A stretch of 64,000 nt of DNA, from assembly GCA_014904985.1 (NCBI GenBank), contig MU129025.1, positions 17,108-81,107 on the forward strand, read 5' to 3'. The stretch's first letter is position 1. Each line of letters starts with the position of its first letter. A model generated the notes under the pieces. The model made no database searches, had not been told where the DNA came from, and worked only from the letters and a program-made list of their open reading frames with translations. Shown here piece after piece: positions 1 through 11,685 of the stretch. Source of the DNA: Hydnum rufescens UP504 (lineage: Eukaryota > Basidiomycota > Agaricomycetes > Cantharellales > Hydnaceae). The position numbers and the translations under genes are program-made.

Positions 1-349
1 CCTCATATACATGTAACCTCATCATCCATGAGAACGCTCATCCCCTCACCTTATTGTATTTCCTCCCTTATTGTCCTTGATCTCTATATAAGTAGCTATC
101 TCCAGTACTCTAGCTCCTTAGAAAGATCGAGAATATATGTCTGTACCTGACTTTCTCTTCATCCCTTCTCTCTTGTCTCAAGTCTCTTGGGAATTCAGTT
201 CTTTTGCCTTGATCTCCATGTTCTCGTCTTCTGCGACATTACATAATCATTCACTTCATGAATCCACTTGTCAGATATATTAAGGGCTTCCCGTTCCTAC
301 TCAGCCTGATTACATAATCACTCCCCCGTACTAGGAATGACCCTTAACA
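1..349 (+). repeat. Left LTR of an LTR retrotransposon (5' end cut by window)
   Basis: This stretch is a near-copy of 2182-2538, sharing the TATA-like 'tctatataagtagc' block, the 'agaaagatcgagaatat' block and the terminal 'cccttaaca'. The right copy begins TGTTACGAG and ends CTTAACA, giving the TG...CA ends expected of LTRs. Differences between the two copies are few, mostly single bases and short indels, so the insertion is fairly young. The first bases of this LTR lie outside the window, so its length and the upstream target duplication cannot be seen. Confidence 0.85.
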
Positions 350-478
350 GTATTCTCGATCTAAACAACTGATTCTCCTGACACTTGAGACACCCTTCAT
401 GACACTGCTTGACATTCCTCAACATGCACAACCCTTTGCAACCCTGCTTGACACTCCTCAACAGTGCATGACCCTTCT

Positions 479-604
479 TGACACTGCTTGCCATTCCGCA
501 ACAGTGCTCAACACCCTTCTTGACACTGCTTGCCATTCCACAACAGTGCTCAACACCCTTCTTGACACTGCTTGCCATTCCACGACAGTGCTTGACACCC
601 CCTG
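479..604 (+). repeat. Tandem repeat, three copies of a 42-bp unit
   Basis: Three consecutive units starting near 479, 521 and 563 read 'ttgacactgcttgccattcc' followed by 'acaacagtgctcaacaccct', with only single-base changes between copies. Shorter and more diverged copies flank them on both sides. It lies inside the non-coding part of the LTR element. Confidence 0.85.
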
Positions 605-838
605 ACACTGCTCAACAATCCTTGACAGTGCTCAACCCTCCTGGCACCTCCATGTTGCACCGCAACTTCTCCATGTTGTGCTGGGAATCTATTAATCATC
701 CACTGTTGCGCCAATGACCCACTCCGAATGTCAATAGCCGACTTCATCACTATTATACTGCAGTGACTTGCTCCATGTTGCGCCAAAATGCCGTAACTCC
801 ATGTCAACTACCATACGATACCTCCATGTATGCACCAT

Positions 839-960
839 GACCCCCCCATGTCGGCGCCGTGACCCACCCCCATTGTCCCCCCCCCCACCCCCCCACCCCC
901 CCCACCCCCAACCCCACCCCCCCCCCCCCACCCCCCCCAACGCCCCCCCCCCCCCCGCTG
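839..960 (+). repeat. C-rich low-complexity tract (G-rich on minus strand)
   Basis: The plus strand is almost pure cytosine broken by single A or T bases, with many runs of four or more C. The complementary strand therefore carries many closely spaced G runs, a sequence able to form G-quadruplexes. The long Pro/His-rich and Gly-rich translations in both strands come only from this composition. Confidence 0.8.
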
Positions 961-2181
961 CAACCCCCCACACATATTGCGCACGACCTCCCCATGTCGC
1001 ACTTGTGACCCCTCCATGTCAGCGCATGACCTTGCCATGTCGCACCATGAACCCCCATGTCATGCCCAACCCCCCAAATGGTTCACGCCGCAGACACCCC
1101 CCATGTTGGCGACTGCAAACCACACCACATATATTATTGCTGCCAACAAAAAAAACATGTTGTGGCATGAGGAAAACCATGTCGCGCCACAATCCGCCCA
1201 TGTTGTGCCACAACCCCTCCATTCATACCATGAACCCAACCATGTTAGTGCCACAACCCCTCCATTCATACCATGACTCCCCCCCCATGTCAGCATGCCA
1301 ATGACAAATCCTCTCATTTTTTTTTTTGACACTTTCAATTTTCTCACAGTCCTCTCATGGACCCCTCACGACACTTTCGCAATATTTTGTTGCGACACTC
1401 TGCAACTTTCCCATGGACCTCTTGCGACAATCTTGCAGATTTCTCACAGTCCTTTTGCAGCATTTTTTCGTGACACTTAGCAATTTTCTTGCAGACCCCT
1501 TGCATCACTTTTGCAACATTTTATCGCAACAGTTATAGCAAATTTCCCACAGTCCTTCTGTGGACCCTCATGACATTTTCTTGCGACACTCTCATGACAC
1601 CCTCACAGATTTGTTGCAAGCCTTTCACAGTTATAGCAAATTTCCCACAGTCCTTCCATGGACCCTTGCAACATTTTCTCGCAACACTCTCACAACACCC
1701 TCACAGATTGTGCGAGCCTTTCACAGTCTTGCAAATTTCCCATGGTCCTTTCATGGACCCCTTGCGACCATTTTGTCGCGACACTTTGCAATTCTCTCAT
1801 GGTCCTCTCACGAAACCTGTGACACCTTGTGAAATTCCCACGCTTCCTTTTCGTGACATTTTGCCACGACAATTTCTCATGACAATTTCTCGTGACACTT
1901 TGCAACTTCCCATGGACCTCTCGCAAAAACCCACGACACTTTATGGAATTCCCACCCTCCTTTTGTGACATTTGTTGCAACACCCTCAAAATTCTCATAG
2001 CACCTTCATGACATTTATCGCAACACTTCTCGCAAAACCGCGACACTTTTAAGGAATTATCGCAACACTCTCCCTAAATTACCTTGGAACCCTCTGGGAT
2101 TCCTCATTCTCTCCTATTTCTTCTTTCACTTCAACCCCTTAAATAAGGCACTCCGAGGCTCCGTGCTTTAAAGGGGGGTAT

Positions 2182-2538
2182 TGTTACGAGTCGTACTCGC
2201 AACCTCTTACATAACCCCATCACGTGACCTCATCCCCCTCACCTTATTGTATTTCCTCCCTTATTGTCCTTGATCTCTATATAAGTAGCTATCTCCAGTA
2301 CTCTAGCTCCTTAGAAAGATCGAGAATATATGTCTGTACCTGACTTTCTCTTCATCCCTTCTCTCTTGTCTCAAGTCTCTTGGGAATTCAGTCTTTGCCT
2401 TGATCTCCACGTTCTCATCTTCCGCGACATTACATAATCATTCACTTCACGAATCCACTTGTCAGATATATTAAGGCTTCCCGTTCCTACTCGGCCTGAT
2501 TACATAATCACTCCCCCATACTAGAATGACCCTTAACA
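2182..2538 (+). repeat. Right LTR
   Basis: This 357-bp copy begins TGTTACGAG directly after the purine tract and ends CTTAACA. It contains a 'ctctatataagtag' TATA-like block about 100 bp from its start, as expected for an LTR promoter. Its last base coincides with the first base of the large palindrome that follows. Confidence 0.88.
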
Positions 2539-5299
2539 AAAAATTAGGCCCAGGGCCAATGGTTAATCCCTGAAACAATGAGGGCAGGAAGAACAGCTCC
2601 AGAACCACTGGAAGTTGCCAGAATCTAAGTGCTGAGCAGATCAGTCTGAAATTTGGCACATGACTAGAGACTATCTGGTCGCAAACCATATTAAAATTTC
2701 AGCCAAATCCATGCATTAGTTATCGAGATATGGGCAAACAAGTTTGGATATTGAAAATTGATTTTCTCCTCCCATAGAATAGCTGGGACTTGAAAATTAC
2801 AGGGAGCATAAACATATAGTGTACTAATTATGTGCCAAAAATTATTCCAATCCATCAAGAAGGCAGTGAACTGGACAGGGGGTACCAGAACCACCAGAAA
2901 TTTCTGAAAAAGAACCACTGTGCAGATCACTCTGAAAATTGGCACATGATTAGAAGCTCCTTAGGCAAAAATTATATCAAAATTTCAGCCATACCCATCC
3001 ACTAGTTATGGAGTTATGGGCCAAACAAGTTTGAACATTGGAAATTAATTTACTCCCCCTACAGACAGGATATGAACTTGAAATTTTGCATGGGGTATGG
3101 CCATATGATGAACTACATATGTGCCAAAAATCAGCTTTTTTGTTTACTTTTAGGCATGCCACTCCCTTGGCAGGAAAAATGGGAACAAAACCCTACCATG
3201 AATGTGAGCCACTCCACCTCAGGCCTAAACTGGGTGGAATAAGCTTTGATTAGTATGACCCTGACTATATCCAAAAATAGAATGAATTGGATGTGTGGAA
3301 GTGCCTGAAATTGAGTGGGAGGGGGAGGAAGGTCAAAAGGGAATTACATCAAATGGAGAGCTGGGGTGGCTCTGATATTATACCACTAGTCTAGCACATA
3401 TATAGGGAGTACACATACCAAATATCAGCCTAACTGGACTCCATTTAGGCACTGCTCCATAGCCCTCCCCCCAAAACAACAATTTCCCCCCCAGAGTCTT
3501 CCATCCATGCAATGGCCCTGAAAATTTACCCTTGGATCATCCAAATACATTTATAACATCCCCCAAAATTTCAGATTCATCCCTCCAGTGTGAGAGTTTC
3601 CATAATATTTTCAAGTTTCACTGACATACCCCCTCCAATTGGGGCACTTCCAGAGCTCCAATCACTCCCATTTTTTGTAGGCCACACCTGGCCACCATTT
3701 GAGGCTCAGGACCAAAATTTCAGCCCATTCTAAGCCTAAGCACTTTTGACATTGGTCACATGACCAAGATCCTCCCCTCCCCCTGCTTCACTCAGTGATC
3801 CAATCTGTATGAAAGTTGTTGCTATCTGTAGTAGTAGTATGTAACAGTGTATGATTCAAATTTCAGAACATCCCATGCAATATTGATTGAGTTATTCAAG
3901 AAATATTCTGGATCTATTCAATTTGGGGTTAGAGGTATGGTATATAGTGAAATTTTATTGCATGGGATGTTCTGAAATTTGAATCATACACTGTTACATA
4001 CTACTACTACAGATAGCAACAACTTTCATACAGATTGGATCACTGAGTGAAGCAGGGGGAGGGGAGGATCTTGGTCATGTGACCAATGTCAAAAGTGCTT
4101 AGAATGGGCTGAAATTTTGGTCCTGAGCCTCAAATGGTGGCCAGGTGTGGCCTACAAAAAATGGGAGTGATTGGAGCTCTGGAAGTGCCCCAATTGGAGG
4201 GGGTATGTCAGTGAAACTTGAAAATATTATGGAAACTCTCACACTGGAGGGATGAATCTGAAATTTTGGGGGATGTTATAAATGTATTTGGATGATCCAA
4301 GGGTAAATTTTCAGGGCCATTGCATGGATGGAAGACTCTGGGGGGGAAATTGTTGTCTTGGGGGGAGGGCTGTGGAGCAGTGCCTAAATGGAGTCCAGTT
4401 AGGCTGATATTTGGTATGTGTACTCCCTATATATGTGCTAGACTAGTGGTATAATATCAGAGCCACCCCAGCTCTCCATTTGATGTAATTCCCTTTTGAC
4501 CTTCCTCCCCCTCCCACTCAATTTCAGGCACTTCCACACATCCAATTCATTCTATTTTTGGATATAGTCAGGGTCATACTAATCAAAGCTTATTCCACCC
4601 AGTTTAGGCCTGAGGTGGAGTGGCTCACATTCATGGTAGGGTTTTGTTCCCATTTTTCCTGCCAAGGGAGTGGCATGCCTAAAAGTAAACAAAAAAGCTG
4701 ATTTTTGGCACATATGTAGTTCATCATATGGCCATACCCCATGAAAAATCTCAAGTTCATATCCTGTCTGTAGGGGGAGTAAATTAATTTTCAATGTTCA
4801 AACTTGTTTGGCCCATAACTCCATAACTAGTGGATGGGAATGGCTGAAATTTTGATATAATTTTTCCTAAGGAGCTTCTAATCATGTGCCAATTTTCAGA
4901 GTGATCTGCACAGTGGTTCATTTTCGGAAATTTCTGGTGGTTCTGGTACCCCCTGTCCAGTTCACTGCCTTAACCTGGATGGATTGAAATAACTTTTGGC
5001 ACATAATTAGTACACTATATGTTTATGCTCCCTGTAAATTTTCAAGTCCCCAGCTATTCTATGGGAGGAGAAAATCAATTTTCAATATCCAAACTTGTTT
5101 GCCTCATATCTCGATAACTAATGCATGGATTTGGCTGAAATTTTAATATGGTTTGCAACCAAATAGTCTCTAGTCATGTGCCAAATTTCAGACTGATCTG
5201 CTCATCACTTAGATTCTGGCAACTTCCAGTGGTTCCGGAGCTGTTCTTCCTGCCCTCATTGTTTCAGGGATTAACCATTGGCCCTGGGCCTAATTTTTT
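2538..5299. repeat. Giant palindrome: two ~1345-bp inverted arms with a 73-bp spacer
   Basis: The left arm (2538-3882) reappears in reverse complement as the right arm (3956-5299). The outer tips read 'aaaaaattaggcccagggcc' and its complement; the inner tips read 'cagaacatcccatgcaat' and its complement. The spacer is 3883-3955. The arms are not identical: scattered substitutions and a few small indels are present, for example six extra bases 'cctaag' in the left arm near 3740. Each arm contains internally repeated ~280-bp modules, which explains the similar short ORFs ending ...WLKF. No protein domain is recognisable in either arm. The structure could be a foldback element or an inverted duplication; I cannot tell which. 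Confidence 0.95.
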
Positions 5300-5304
5300 C
5301 ACTT

Positions 5305-8230
5305 TACTGTACACGTCATAAGTCTATGAAAGTGATTTTTGGGTGACGTGACACACTTCACCACTAACACAACTAAGGCCCTCTCTGTGACATGTGACAC
5401 TAACAATATTCAAGGTAACAATGCATTCCAGAAAGTTCTGTGTTGCTTCACTACACTCATTACTTGCTTCTAAAACCCCTGGGCACTTCAAGATTACCTA
5501 AATCAGTCATGCCCAATGACAATGCCCTCAAAGGACCCATGGATTCTTTTGTTCGGCACCTGTCCGAGGAATATGATGAAAAAAAATCTCTTGAATTCAA
5601 TGAGATTCGCATGCACTCATCTTTACTTGCTGCAGAGAACTCTAGAAAACAAAAACAGCTTATTCTATCTAACCATGCAAGGGATTGTGAGCAACAATGG
5701 AAATGCTGAATCAACTGGGTAAACCTTCAGATCAAGCTAGGCATTAGGACTGCCTCAGGAAAAATTCTTAAATCAGTAAGGGGAATGTGCTGTTCATTAT
5801 TTTTAATGACATTTCTAATCAACCCTGAAGCAGGCAGCACCTCGGTTCAAGATTCAGCATGCAAAGGAATGGTTATTGCCCCTCAAGGACAGTCATGACC
5901 GAGTAATGAAGCCACATGTCCAAGCCCATCATACAAATTGGTTCCATCCCACACAGTGGAGTGCTATCTCAGACGCGGTGATTTGCTCCAAGTGGAATTT
6001 GACAGCTGCTGTAAAACTCCTTAACAGTTCCTGTGGTGGTGAAGGATTTAAGACTCTCTACCCTTCTACCCTCTCAAATTGGATGGAACTGCACACCAAT
6101 GAAGAGCAGATTCGAGGAGAAGGGCAGTGGACAGAAAAAACCCTTACTGCTGTCCAAATTGCACATTCCAAGGTTTCTCTGCAGAAATCCCAGGGATGGC
6201 CTCACTTTCTGGTGGGCTCCAAGCCATCTATGAATTCTTCTGTAATTACTTAACCCATTTTTTCAGGCTAGTGACCCTAGAATAGTCAAGATAATCTGTG
6301 AGCATCTTAAGCAGTTCCACAATGCCAGACTTCCCATTTCTCACATTATTGTCAAGTTGACCATCATCAGTACCATCAAGGCAAAAGCTCCAGAACTTCT
6401 TGCAGGTGGGAAATTCAAATGTTCTGATGCATATGTCCGCTGCTTTCTACATACACATCTATGCTGGTCCATGCGCACTTTGACTCAGGCAGCCCATAAA
6501 CTACCTGATGATTGGGAAAAACAGTGCAAGGATCAATTCATGTGCCTTTCTCACTATATCAAGATGTTTAATGTCCCCGCCAAACTCATTATTAACACTG
6601 ATCAAACTGGTGTATGCCTAATTCCTGCAGGAAATAAGACATGGGCCCCAACAGGAGTGAAGCAGGTTACAACAATGGCAAAGGAGGAGAAATGCCAGTT
6701 CACACTTATGGTGGCATCATCTGCTGCAGGCGACATGCTTCCATTCCAATCTATCCACAAGGGCAAGACAGCAGTGTCACTACCTTTGGCAAAAGCCCAT
6801 GCAAGGGGAGAGTTGATGGGAATTCTATGGACAGCTGGGGGTGACACCCACTGGAGCTCCCTCGCAGCTATGCAGGCAGTACGTGTCCATCTCTTTCTTT
6901 GCAATTTTATCATTTTGGCTCATATCTTCTCAGTGGGTTGATAAAGTCTTAGTACCGTATATTCAAACCACTGTACAGTGCCTCATGCTTCCCAAATGTC
7001 AAAGGGCCATATGTTATATTGACGCATGGTCTGTACATCAGTCCAACGAGTTATCTGCCTGGATGAAACATAAGCATCCAAATATCAAGGTTACTTTTGT
7101 CCCGCCGGGTGTACATATCCTTTTTTTTTTTTTGGGGGGGGGGGTTAAATTGACTCCTATGATGAATTTTAGGTACCAGAATACTTCAGCCAGCAGACGT
7201 AGGCCTGCAGCAGGTGATCAAGCATTTTATCCAATGTGTATGCCTCGAATTTCTCACCACTCATATTGAGGAAGAGCTTCAGAATGGGGTGGTCCCAACC
7301 CACATTCACATTCCAAAGAATATTAATAAATTGCATGATGCTATGGCAACATGGATAACGGATGCCTTGGAGTGGCTCAGGGACAACCCAGAGCTGGTGA
7401 AATCTGTGAGGAGTTGATCACTGTTACAGCCTGGTCCACTAATTCAGCTATTTCTCTAGGCATGGAGATTGTTTTCTGTCAAGAACTGGAATTTATCTTA
7501 CGAGTGCCTGACCAGTGCCAAGGCAGTCTCAACTGTTGCTGAATGCTTTGATGAAGACCCTACATTCACACTGCAGGTCACTCCTCCCTCAGACCCCATG
7601 ATTGATGACCCCGAGGCCCAGAACATGGACGTTGACGTTGATGATGACACGGCACTCACTCCCCAAAATCTTGCTCGACTATTGCTCAACCCTCACCATA
7701 GCCAGTCAAAGCGGCCAAGCAAATTCAGTCTCCGCAGTAACATATTCACAAGCAATGAGTCCAATGGTGATGGCTACCGAGTCATCAGCCAATTTGATGA
7801 AGAAGAACTCACTGATAATGACACTGATGGTGAAACTGATCTCGGCTCCCCCGAAAATAGTGAAAATGGCAATAATACACCATCCCATTCTCAGCCCTGG
7901 TCCAGTTGATACCAGACCCCGATATTTTGGTCCCACATGAAGTCACCAGTCAAGTGTTTGATATTGATGATTAGGACATTTTTTAACTATCTATGCTCAA
8001 TGCTATGCTTGGTTTTGGATGGTTCAGTGAATTATCGTAGATTTTTAGCCCCAAATTCCCTCCTGAGAGTCTATTTTCTGCCCCCCTACCAACCGACTCA
8101 ATTTCTGGATGTGACACTGAATTTTGGAGCTATGAAAGGACTTTTCATTTGTGATGTGATTCATAGTGAGGTAAGACTAAAAAATCTCACTGTGACATGA
8201 CACTTTCATAGACTTATGACGCGTACAGTA
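5305..8230 (+). mobile_element. pogo/Tc1-like DNA transposon, complete with TIRs and TA target
   Basis: The left end at 5305 reads 'tactgtacacgtcataagtc' and the right end at 8230 is its inverted complement with a single change (acacgtc versus acgcgtc); the inverted match runs about 30 bp at each end (5305-5334 and 8201-8230). Both ends carry TA, the target dinucleotide of the Tc1/mariner superfamily. The 2.9-kb interior encodes one DDE-type transposase. The element starts five bases after the outer tip of the palindrome. Confidence 0.88.
5509..7909 (+). CDS. DDE-1 superfamily transposase (pogo-like), probably decayed or multi-exon
   Basis: The protein belongs to the DDE_1 (pogo/Fot/CENP-B-related) transposases that cut and paste DNA at TA sites. 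All three catalytic acidic positions are visible: Asp in 'INTDQTGVCL' (codon 6600), Asp in 'YIDAWSVHQS' (7021) and Asp in 'LQPADVGLQQ' (7196). The N-terminal part (5509-6250) is basic and helix-rich and should hold the DNA-binding region; the tail (7600-7907) is acidic. Introns are supported at 6879-6933 and 7111-7172, the latter containing a run of T followed by a run of G. The reading frame upstream of 6357 needs further introns or has been broken; I could not join it cleanly. The start at 5509 is the first Met of the upstream frame and is tentative. Confidence 0.7.
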
Positions 8231-9453
8231 TCAGGGTCCCCAGGGGTCCATCCATCCCTCCCAGGCACCTCCCCCTGGTCCTGGGCCCCCATTGGGCTGG
8301 ATGCCTAAATATTCTTTGGATGTACTTCATTTAATTTCTGCATTTTGGCATTTTTTTAAGATAGGATACATGTATTATGTAACTGGATACCATTTAGGAA
8401 TAATTATATAATATTTGTACTAAACTCAGTCCCAAGTTACCTGCCTAGACCTGCCTAGACATGCCTAGACACCTAGACATGCCCAGACAAGCTTAGACAC
8501 CCCTAGACATGCTTAGACTTGCTTAGGCACACAATTAGACACCTCCTGGTGATGGTCAACCTGTTCTAATTTATCCACCAGTAGACACACTACATACTAA
8601 GCCCTCATGAACACACCAGGAAACTCTAATGAGATATAGCAAGCTCTAGACATGACTAGACACAGCTGATTTAGGCATGCCTAAATCAACTGCAGGGTGT
8701 CCATCAAGTCATTGTAAAACCCCTGGAGCAGCACCTGACTCTACACATCACTAGACATCACTGATTTAGGCATGTCTAAATCAACCCTGGATAGGCCTCT
8801 TCAATTCAAAGTCAATAATTAAGCTCTAGACATCATTAGACACAACTGATTTAGGCATGCCTAAATCAACCCCAGAATGCCTATCAAATAGTTAAAAAGC
8901 CTGGGAGTGGTGCCTGTGGTGGGCACAGATAGGTGTGCCTATTATAGGGACTTAGAATTTTTTCATCTTTTGAACACCTTTAGATGCTGCCTAGACATGC
9001 CTATATAAAAACCACCTCTTAGGTCAAAGGCCAATGCAACTGGAACCCACCTAAGATGTACCTTTTTGAGGGTGTGTTAGGTGGGCACAGCAGTCCTCCT
9101 GATTCACTTCTATGAGATAGAGATACAACTGGGATGGTGGAAATTGTTTGGCAGTTACTATTATGACATTAAAACACTGTCTTCTCTGAAATTCCTTTAA
9201 TTCACACTTAATTGCCATCAATCTCAACAATGGCACCACCAATGAACAATTAAATTTCTACACAGAGTAGAATCACTTTGAACATCACTCAGTCCAAATA
9301 TCAGACAATTCCAATGTGTAGAAGGTCCTGTTCCTGAAAAAACTACCACATGCCAGTCAAAACCACATGCTGGTTAATGACTGTATTCATGGCGTAAATA
9401 ACATATTAAAAAATGGGAGGCATCTGGTCAAAACTGAGTGAGCGAGAGGGGAA
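8231..9453. repeat. Satellite-like AT-rich tract with CCTAGACATG units and 20-bp palindromes
   Basis: From 8437 to about 8530 the motif 'cctagacatg' recurs every 8-12 bases. Three copies of a palindrome 'gatttaggcatgcctaaatc' lie at 8668-8687, 8763-8782 (one mismatch) and 8848-8867, inside a tandem duplication of about 180 bp whose copies begin 'aagctctagaca' at 8640 and 8821. No coding region is supported here; the ORF on the minus strand at 9051-9242 has no recognisable feature. Confidence 0.7.
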
Positions 9454-11268
9454 ATGGTTTTTAAAACCCAAAACAGTCAAATCTTTGAAATTCGCAATTC
9501 TGGAGACGACATGACCTGCGGGAATTCAACAAGAACCTATTACCCAGACCACAAGTCACTACCTTCTCTTGTTGTTGAGAAAAGTGAATTACAAGACCGA
9601 CGGACATTTTGCCAGGTGCGGCGAAATCCGGCCACGACAGGAATTATCAAAACGACAGTAATACCTATGGCCCCCCTTGTTGTAAGCTATGTTTTGAGCG
9701 CCCGCTAGCCGCAATTCAGATTCAGAACTTCATCACCATCAACATAGATCACTTGGGACCACGTAGGTGAACCATCCTCGAATTTAATTTGATGGTGGTT
9801 TGGATAAAGTTTCATGTCAAATACTTTCTAGTTCGAGGACGCACGAATACTTCATATGGGTCGCCCTTGGTGCCCTATCGGACAGCCTGCTTGCGTATAT
9901 AAATCGAGAATCACACACACACACTTCACCTGGGATGCTATCCCTCTGCAATGACCAGCCCCTGCACAATTCTGCCTTCTAACTCTCTATAGCTTCCCAA
10001 GTGGTGCCTCACGGCACAGACATGGACCCACCGGTATTGAATTTATCTTTATTTTCCCTTCTCCACAGTACCCCTAGCCATCGGCCTATCAATCCATAAA
10101 ATGGGCGGATATTTGGCAGTGGGGATAGGGTCTACTATTATCCGACAGTGAATGTCGAGTTTTGCTCGCGACATCGCATCCACCCTGTGGGATTGCAGAC
10201 TAGAGAAGCCAGGATTTCCCCTGGTTACTGGCACCGTAGTTCACAGTTTGCTCTACTCCACAGAACATGGCGGCCCGAATTCCCGATTCGAGATCGCCGT
10301 TGGGATTGCGGTAAATTGGATTCTTGGCCGCCCACTGACTCAGGAGTCGACACGAACGGGATTGTGGCACTTCCTGTCGATAACAGCTTCATCAGATCCC
10401 CATCAATATGGTTCCCGTGCATGGAGAGTGACGAGAGGCCGATATGGGAAGCCGAGTAGCCTGTCTCTATCTGTTTCTCGCGAAGGATCTCTTGAGGTTA
10501 TCTTTCTCCCTTTCACTGGAAGATCCTCGCCCTTCCGGGGATGCGTTATCAAGGGGACTTGCAACTGACAGTTATTATTTTTCCGAGAATTTGAAAGGGA
10601 TCACGGAGGATACGTGAAACTGGCAGGCCCTTCCGGTCGCGCTTCCGGGCAACTTGACGGCGATGATTCGGACGAGAGAGTCGTGATTCCAGGATCTGGT
10701 CAACTGTGGTTGCGAGCTCAACAATATCAGGACTTCAGTTTACAAGACGCACGGCAACCTGTTGTCCTCCGAGGGACCTAGCAATTCGGATTCTAAAGCA
10801 ACCATCCAACGAGAACCGTGGTCGGGTACGATCCCGGAGCGATCATCGCATATGCTAGTGTGTTCCAGGGCATGTCCATCGGCTTGGAGACGCTAACAAT
10901 AAGGACTTCAAGAAGATGGAAGATGGACGACATTGGATTTGACAGCATGGGCGCAAGGGCGCCAATTCAAACAGCTAATGGTACATGTTTGCACAACTCC
11001 GGACAATTTCTCGCTTCTTACTGCGCTTTCGTATAATAACCATCAAGCGGGCCAAGATTCGAACTGGTGGGACCCGTTGCCTTCTTTATCCAACCATTGG
11101 TGTTGAACGCCACTACCTCATAAGGATTGGCGAGGTTATTGATCTTGTCGATGATCGCAGGAGGCGAGTTCGCGCCGACATTTGCGATATCGTTTCCAGG
11201 AGAGTCTAAGCCTAAACGGTACCCATCGAGTTAGCGTCTCAACCACGGATTGTAAGTTAGTTTATATC
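9454..11268. other. Gene-poor stretch, no supported gene
   Basis: Short overlapping ORFs occur (for example 10152-10568 plus strand), but none shows a known domain, codon periodicity that I can see, or consistent splice sites. A 'gcgtatataaatc' TATA-like site lies near 9894, followed by a short CA run at 9912, so a transcription start is possible, but no open frame of useful length follows. The region may contain decayed genes. Confidence 0.4.
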
Positions 11269-11685
11269 TTAGCCTGGATGGAAAACCCAACCAGGAAACT
11301 CGACCCTAATGTAGATCGTACGGTTCGGTTCGCGAACAAACTGTTGGGTGCGAAATTGTTTCCAGTATTTGCCCCACCCGTCGTTATTGAAGGCGAAGAA
11401 GTGGGATCCGTAGGCCAGTGTGGCGGCCTTCAGAGCGTTGATCTTGGCGTCGCCGGTGAGGTCTTTGAAGTACTGCCCTACGTCGTGATGGGGAATATCC
11501 CAGCCCTCGAATTTGATAAAAGGGCCGTCGCGCACGCCTTGAGGGGAAGACATCGCAAATTTGTGAAGGCTAGGAAAATATGGCAAACCTCCATGAGAGA
11601 GGATGTCATGAACGGGTGAGTGGTACTTGCTGTTAGCAGAAGGGTTGACTGAGGGTCGAATTTCGAGTCGAGTCTGGATTGACTG
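11260..11685 (-). CDS. Unidentified exon with a GWDI...FNNDGW module
   Basis: Reading the minus strand after a likely acceptor 'ctgacag' at about 11686, an open frame of roughly 140 residues runs to a stop near 11269. It contains 'FIKFEGWDIPHHDVG' and, some 40 residues later, 'FFAFNNDGWGKYWKQ'. I associate the pairing of a W-D-I-P core with a later FN-x-DGW-x-K signature with small modules in secreted fungal multi-domain proteins, but I cannot name the family. There is no ATG in the exon at a suitable place, so it must be an internal or final exon, or a relic. It may belong with the minus-strand exons upstream at 12235-13032. Confidence 0.4.

Larger units (their letters stand above)
350..2181 (+). 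mobile_element. Non-coding, repeat-filled internal region of the LTR element
   Basis: Between the two LTRs I find no gag, protease, reverse transcriptase or integrase reading frame. The 1.8 kb is made of degenerate short repeats in three zones: 42-bp units around 479-604, a 'ccatgttgcgcca'-type zone from about 640 to 1300, and a zone of 'gcgacactttgcaa'-like units from about 1320 to 2100. A purine-rich tract 'aaaggggggta' sits just before the right LTR at 2170-2180, where a polypurine tract should be. This is the layout of a non-autonomous LTR element (LARD- or TRIM-like) that would need proteins supplied in trans. Short ORFs here are by-products of the repeats. Confidence 0.75.

Noticed and set aside
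839..960. Telomere or CRISPR-like array
   Set aside because: The tract has no regular unit, no spacers and no TTAGGG-type repeat.
768..1304. Long Pro/His/Thr-rich plus-strand ORF and Gly-rich minus-strand ORFs
   Set aside because: They come from the C-rich low-complexity tract and short repeats; no domain, start context or intron signal.
3038..4794. Pair of 71-residue ORFs ('MEINLLPLQTGYELEI...' and its twin)
   Set aside because: They are the same sequence read from the two palindrome arms; no homology recognised and the frame is not longer than chance in this AT-rich repeat.
11045..11110. tRNA-like string 'aagattcgaactgg' on the reverse strand
   Set aside because: The T-loop-like sequence lacks a pairing T-stem and no cloverleaf can be drawn around it.
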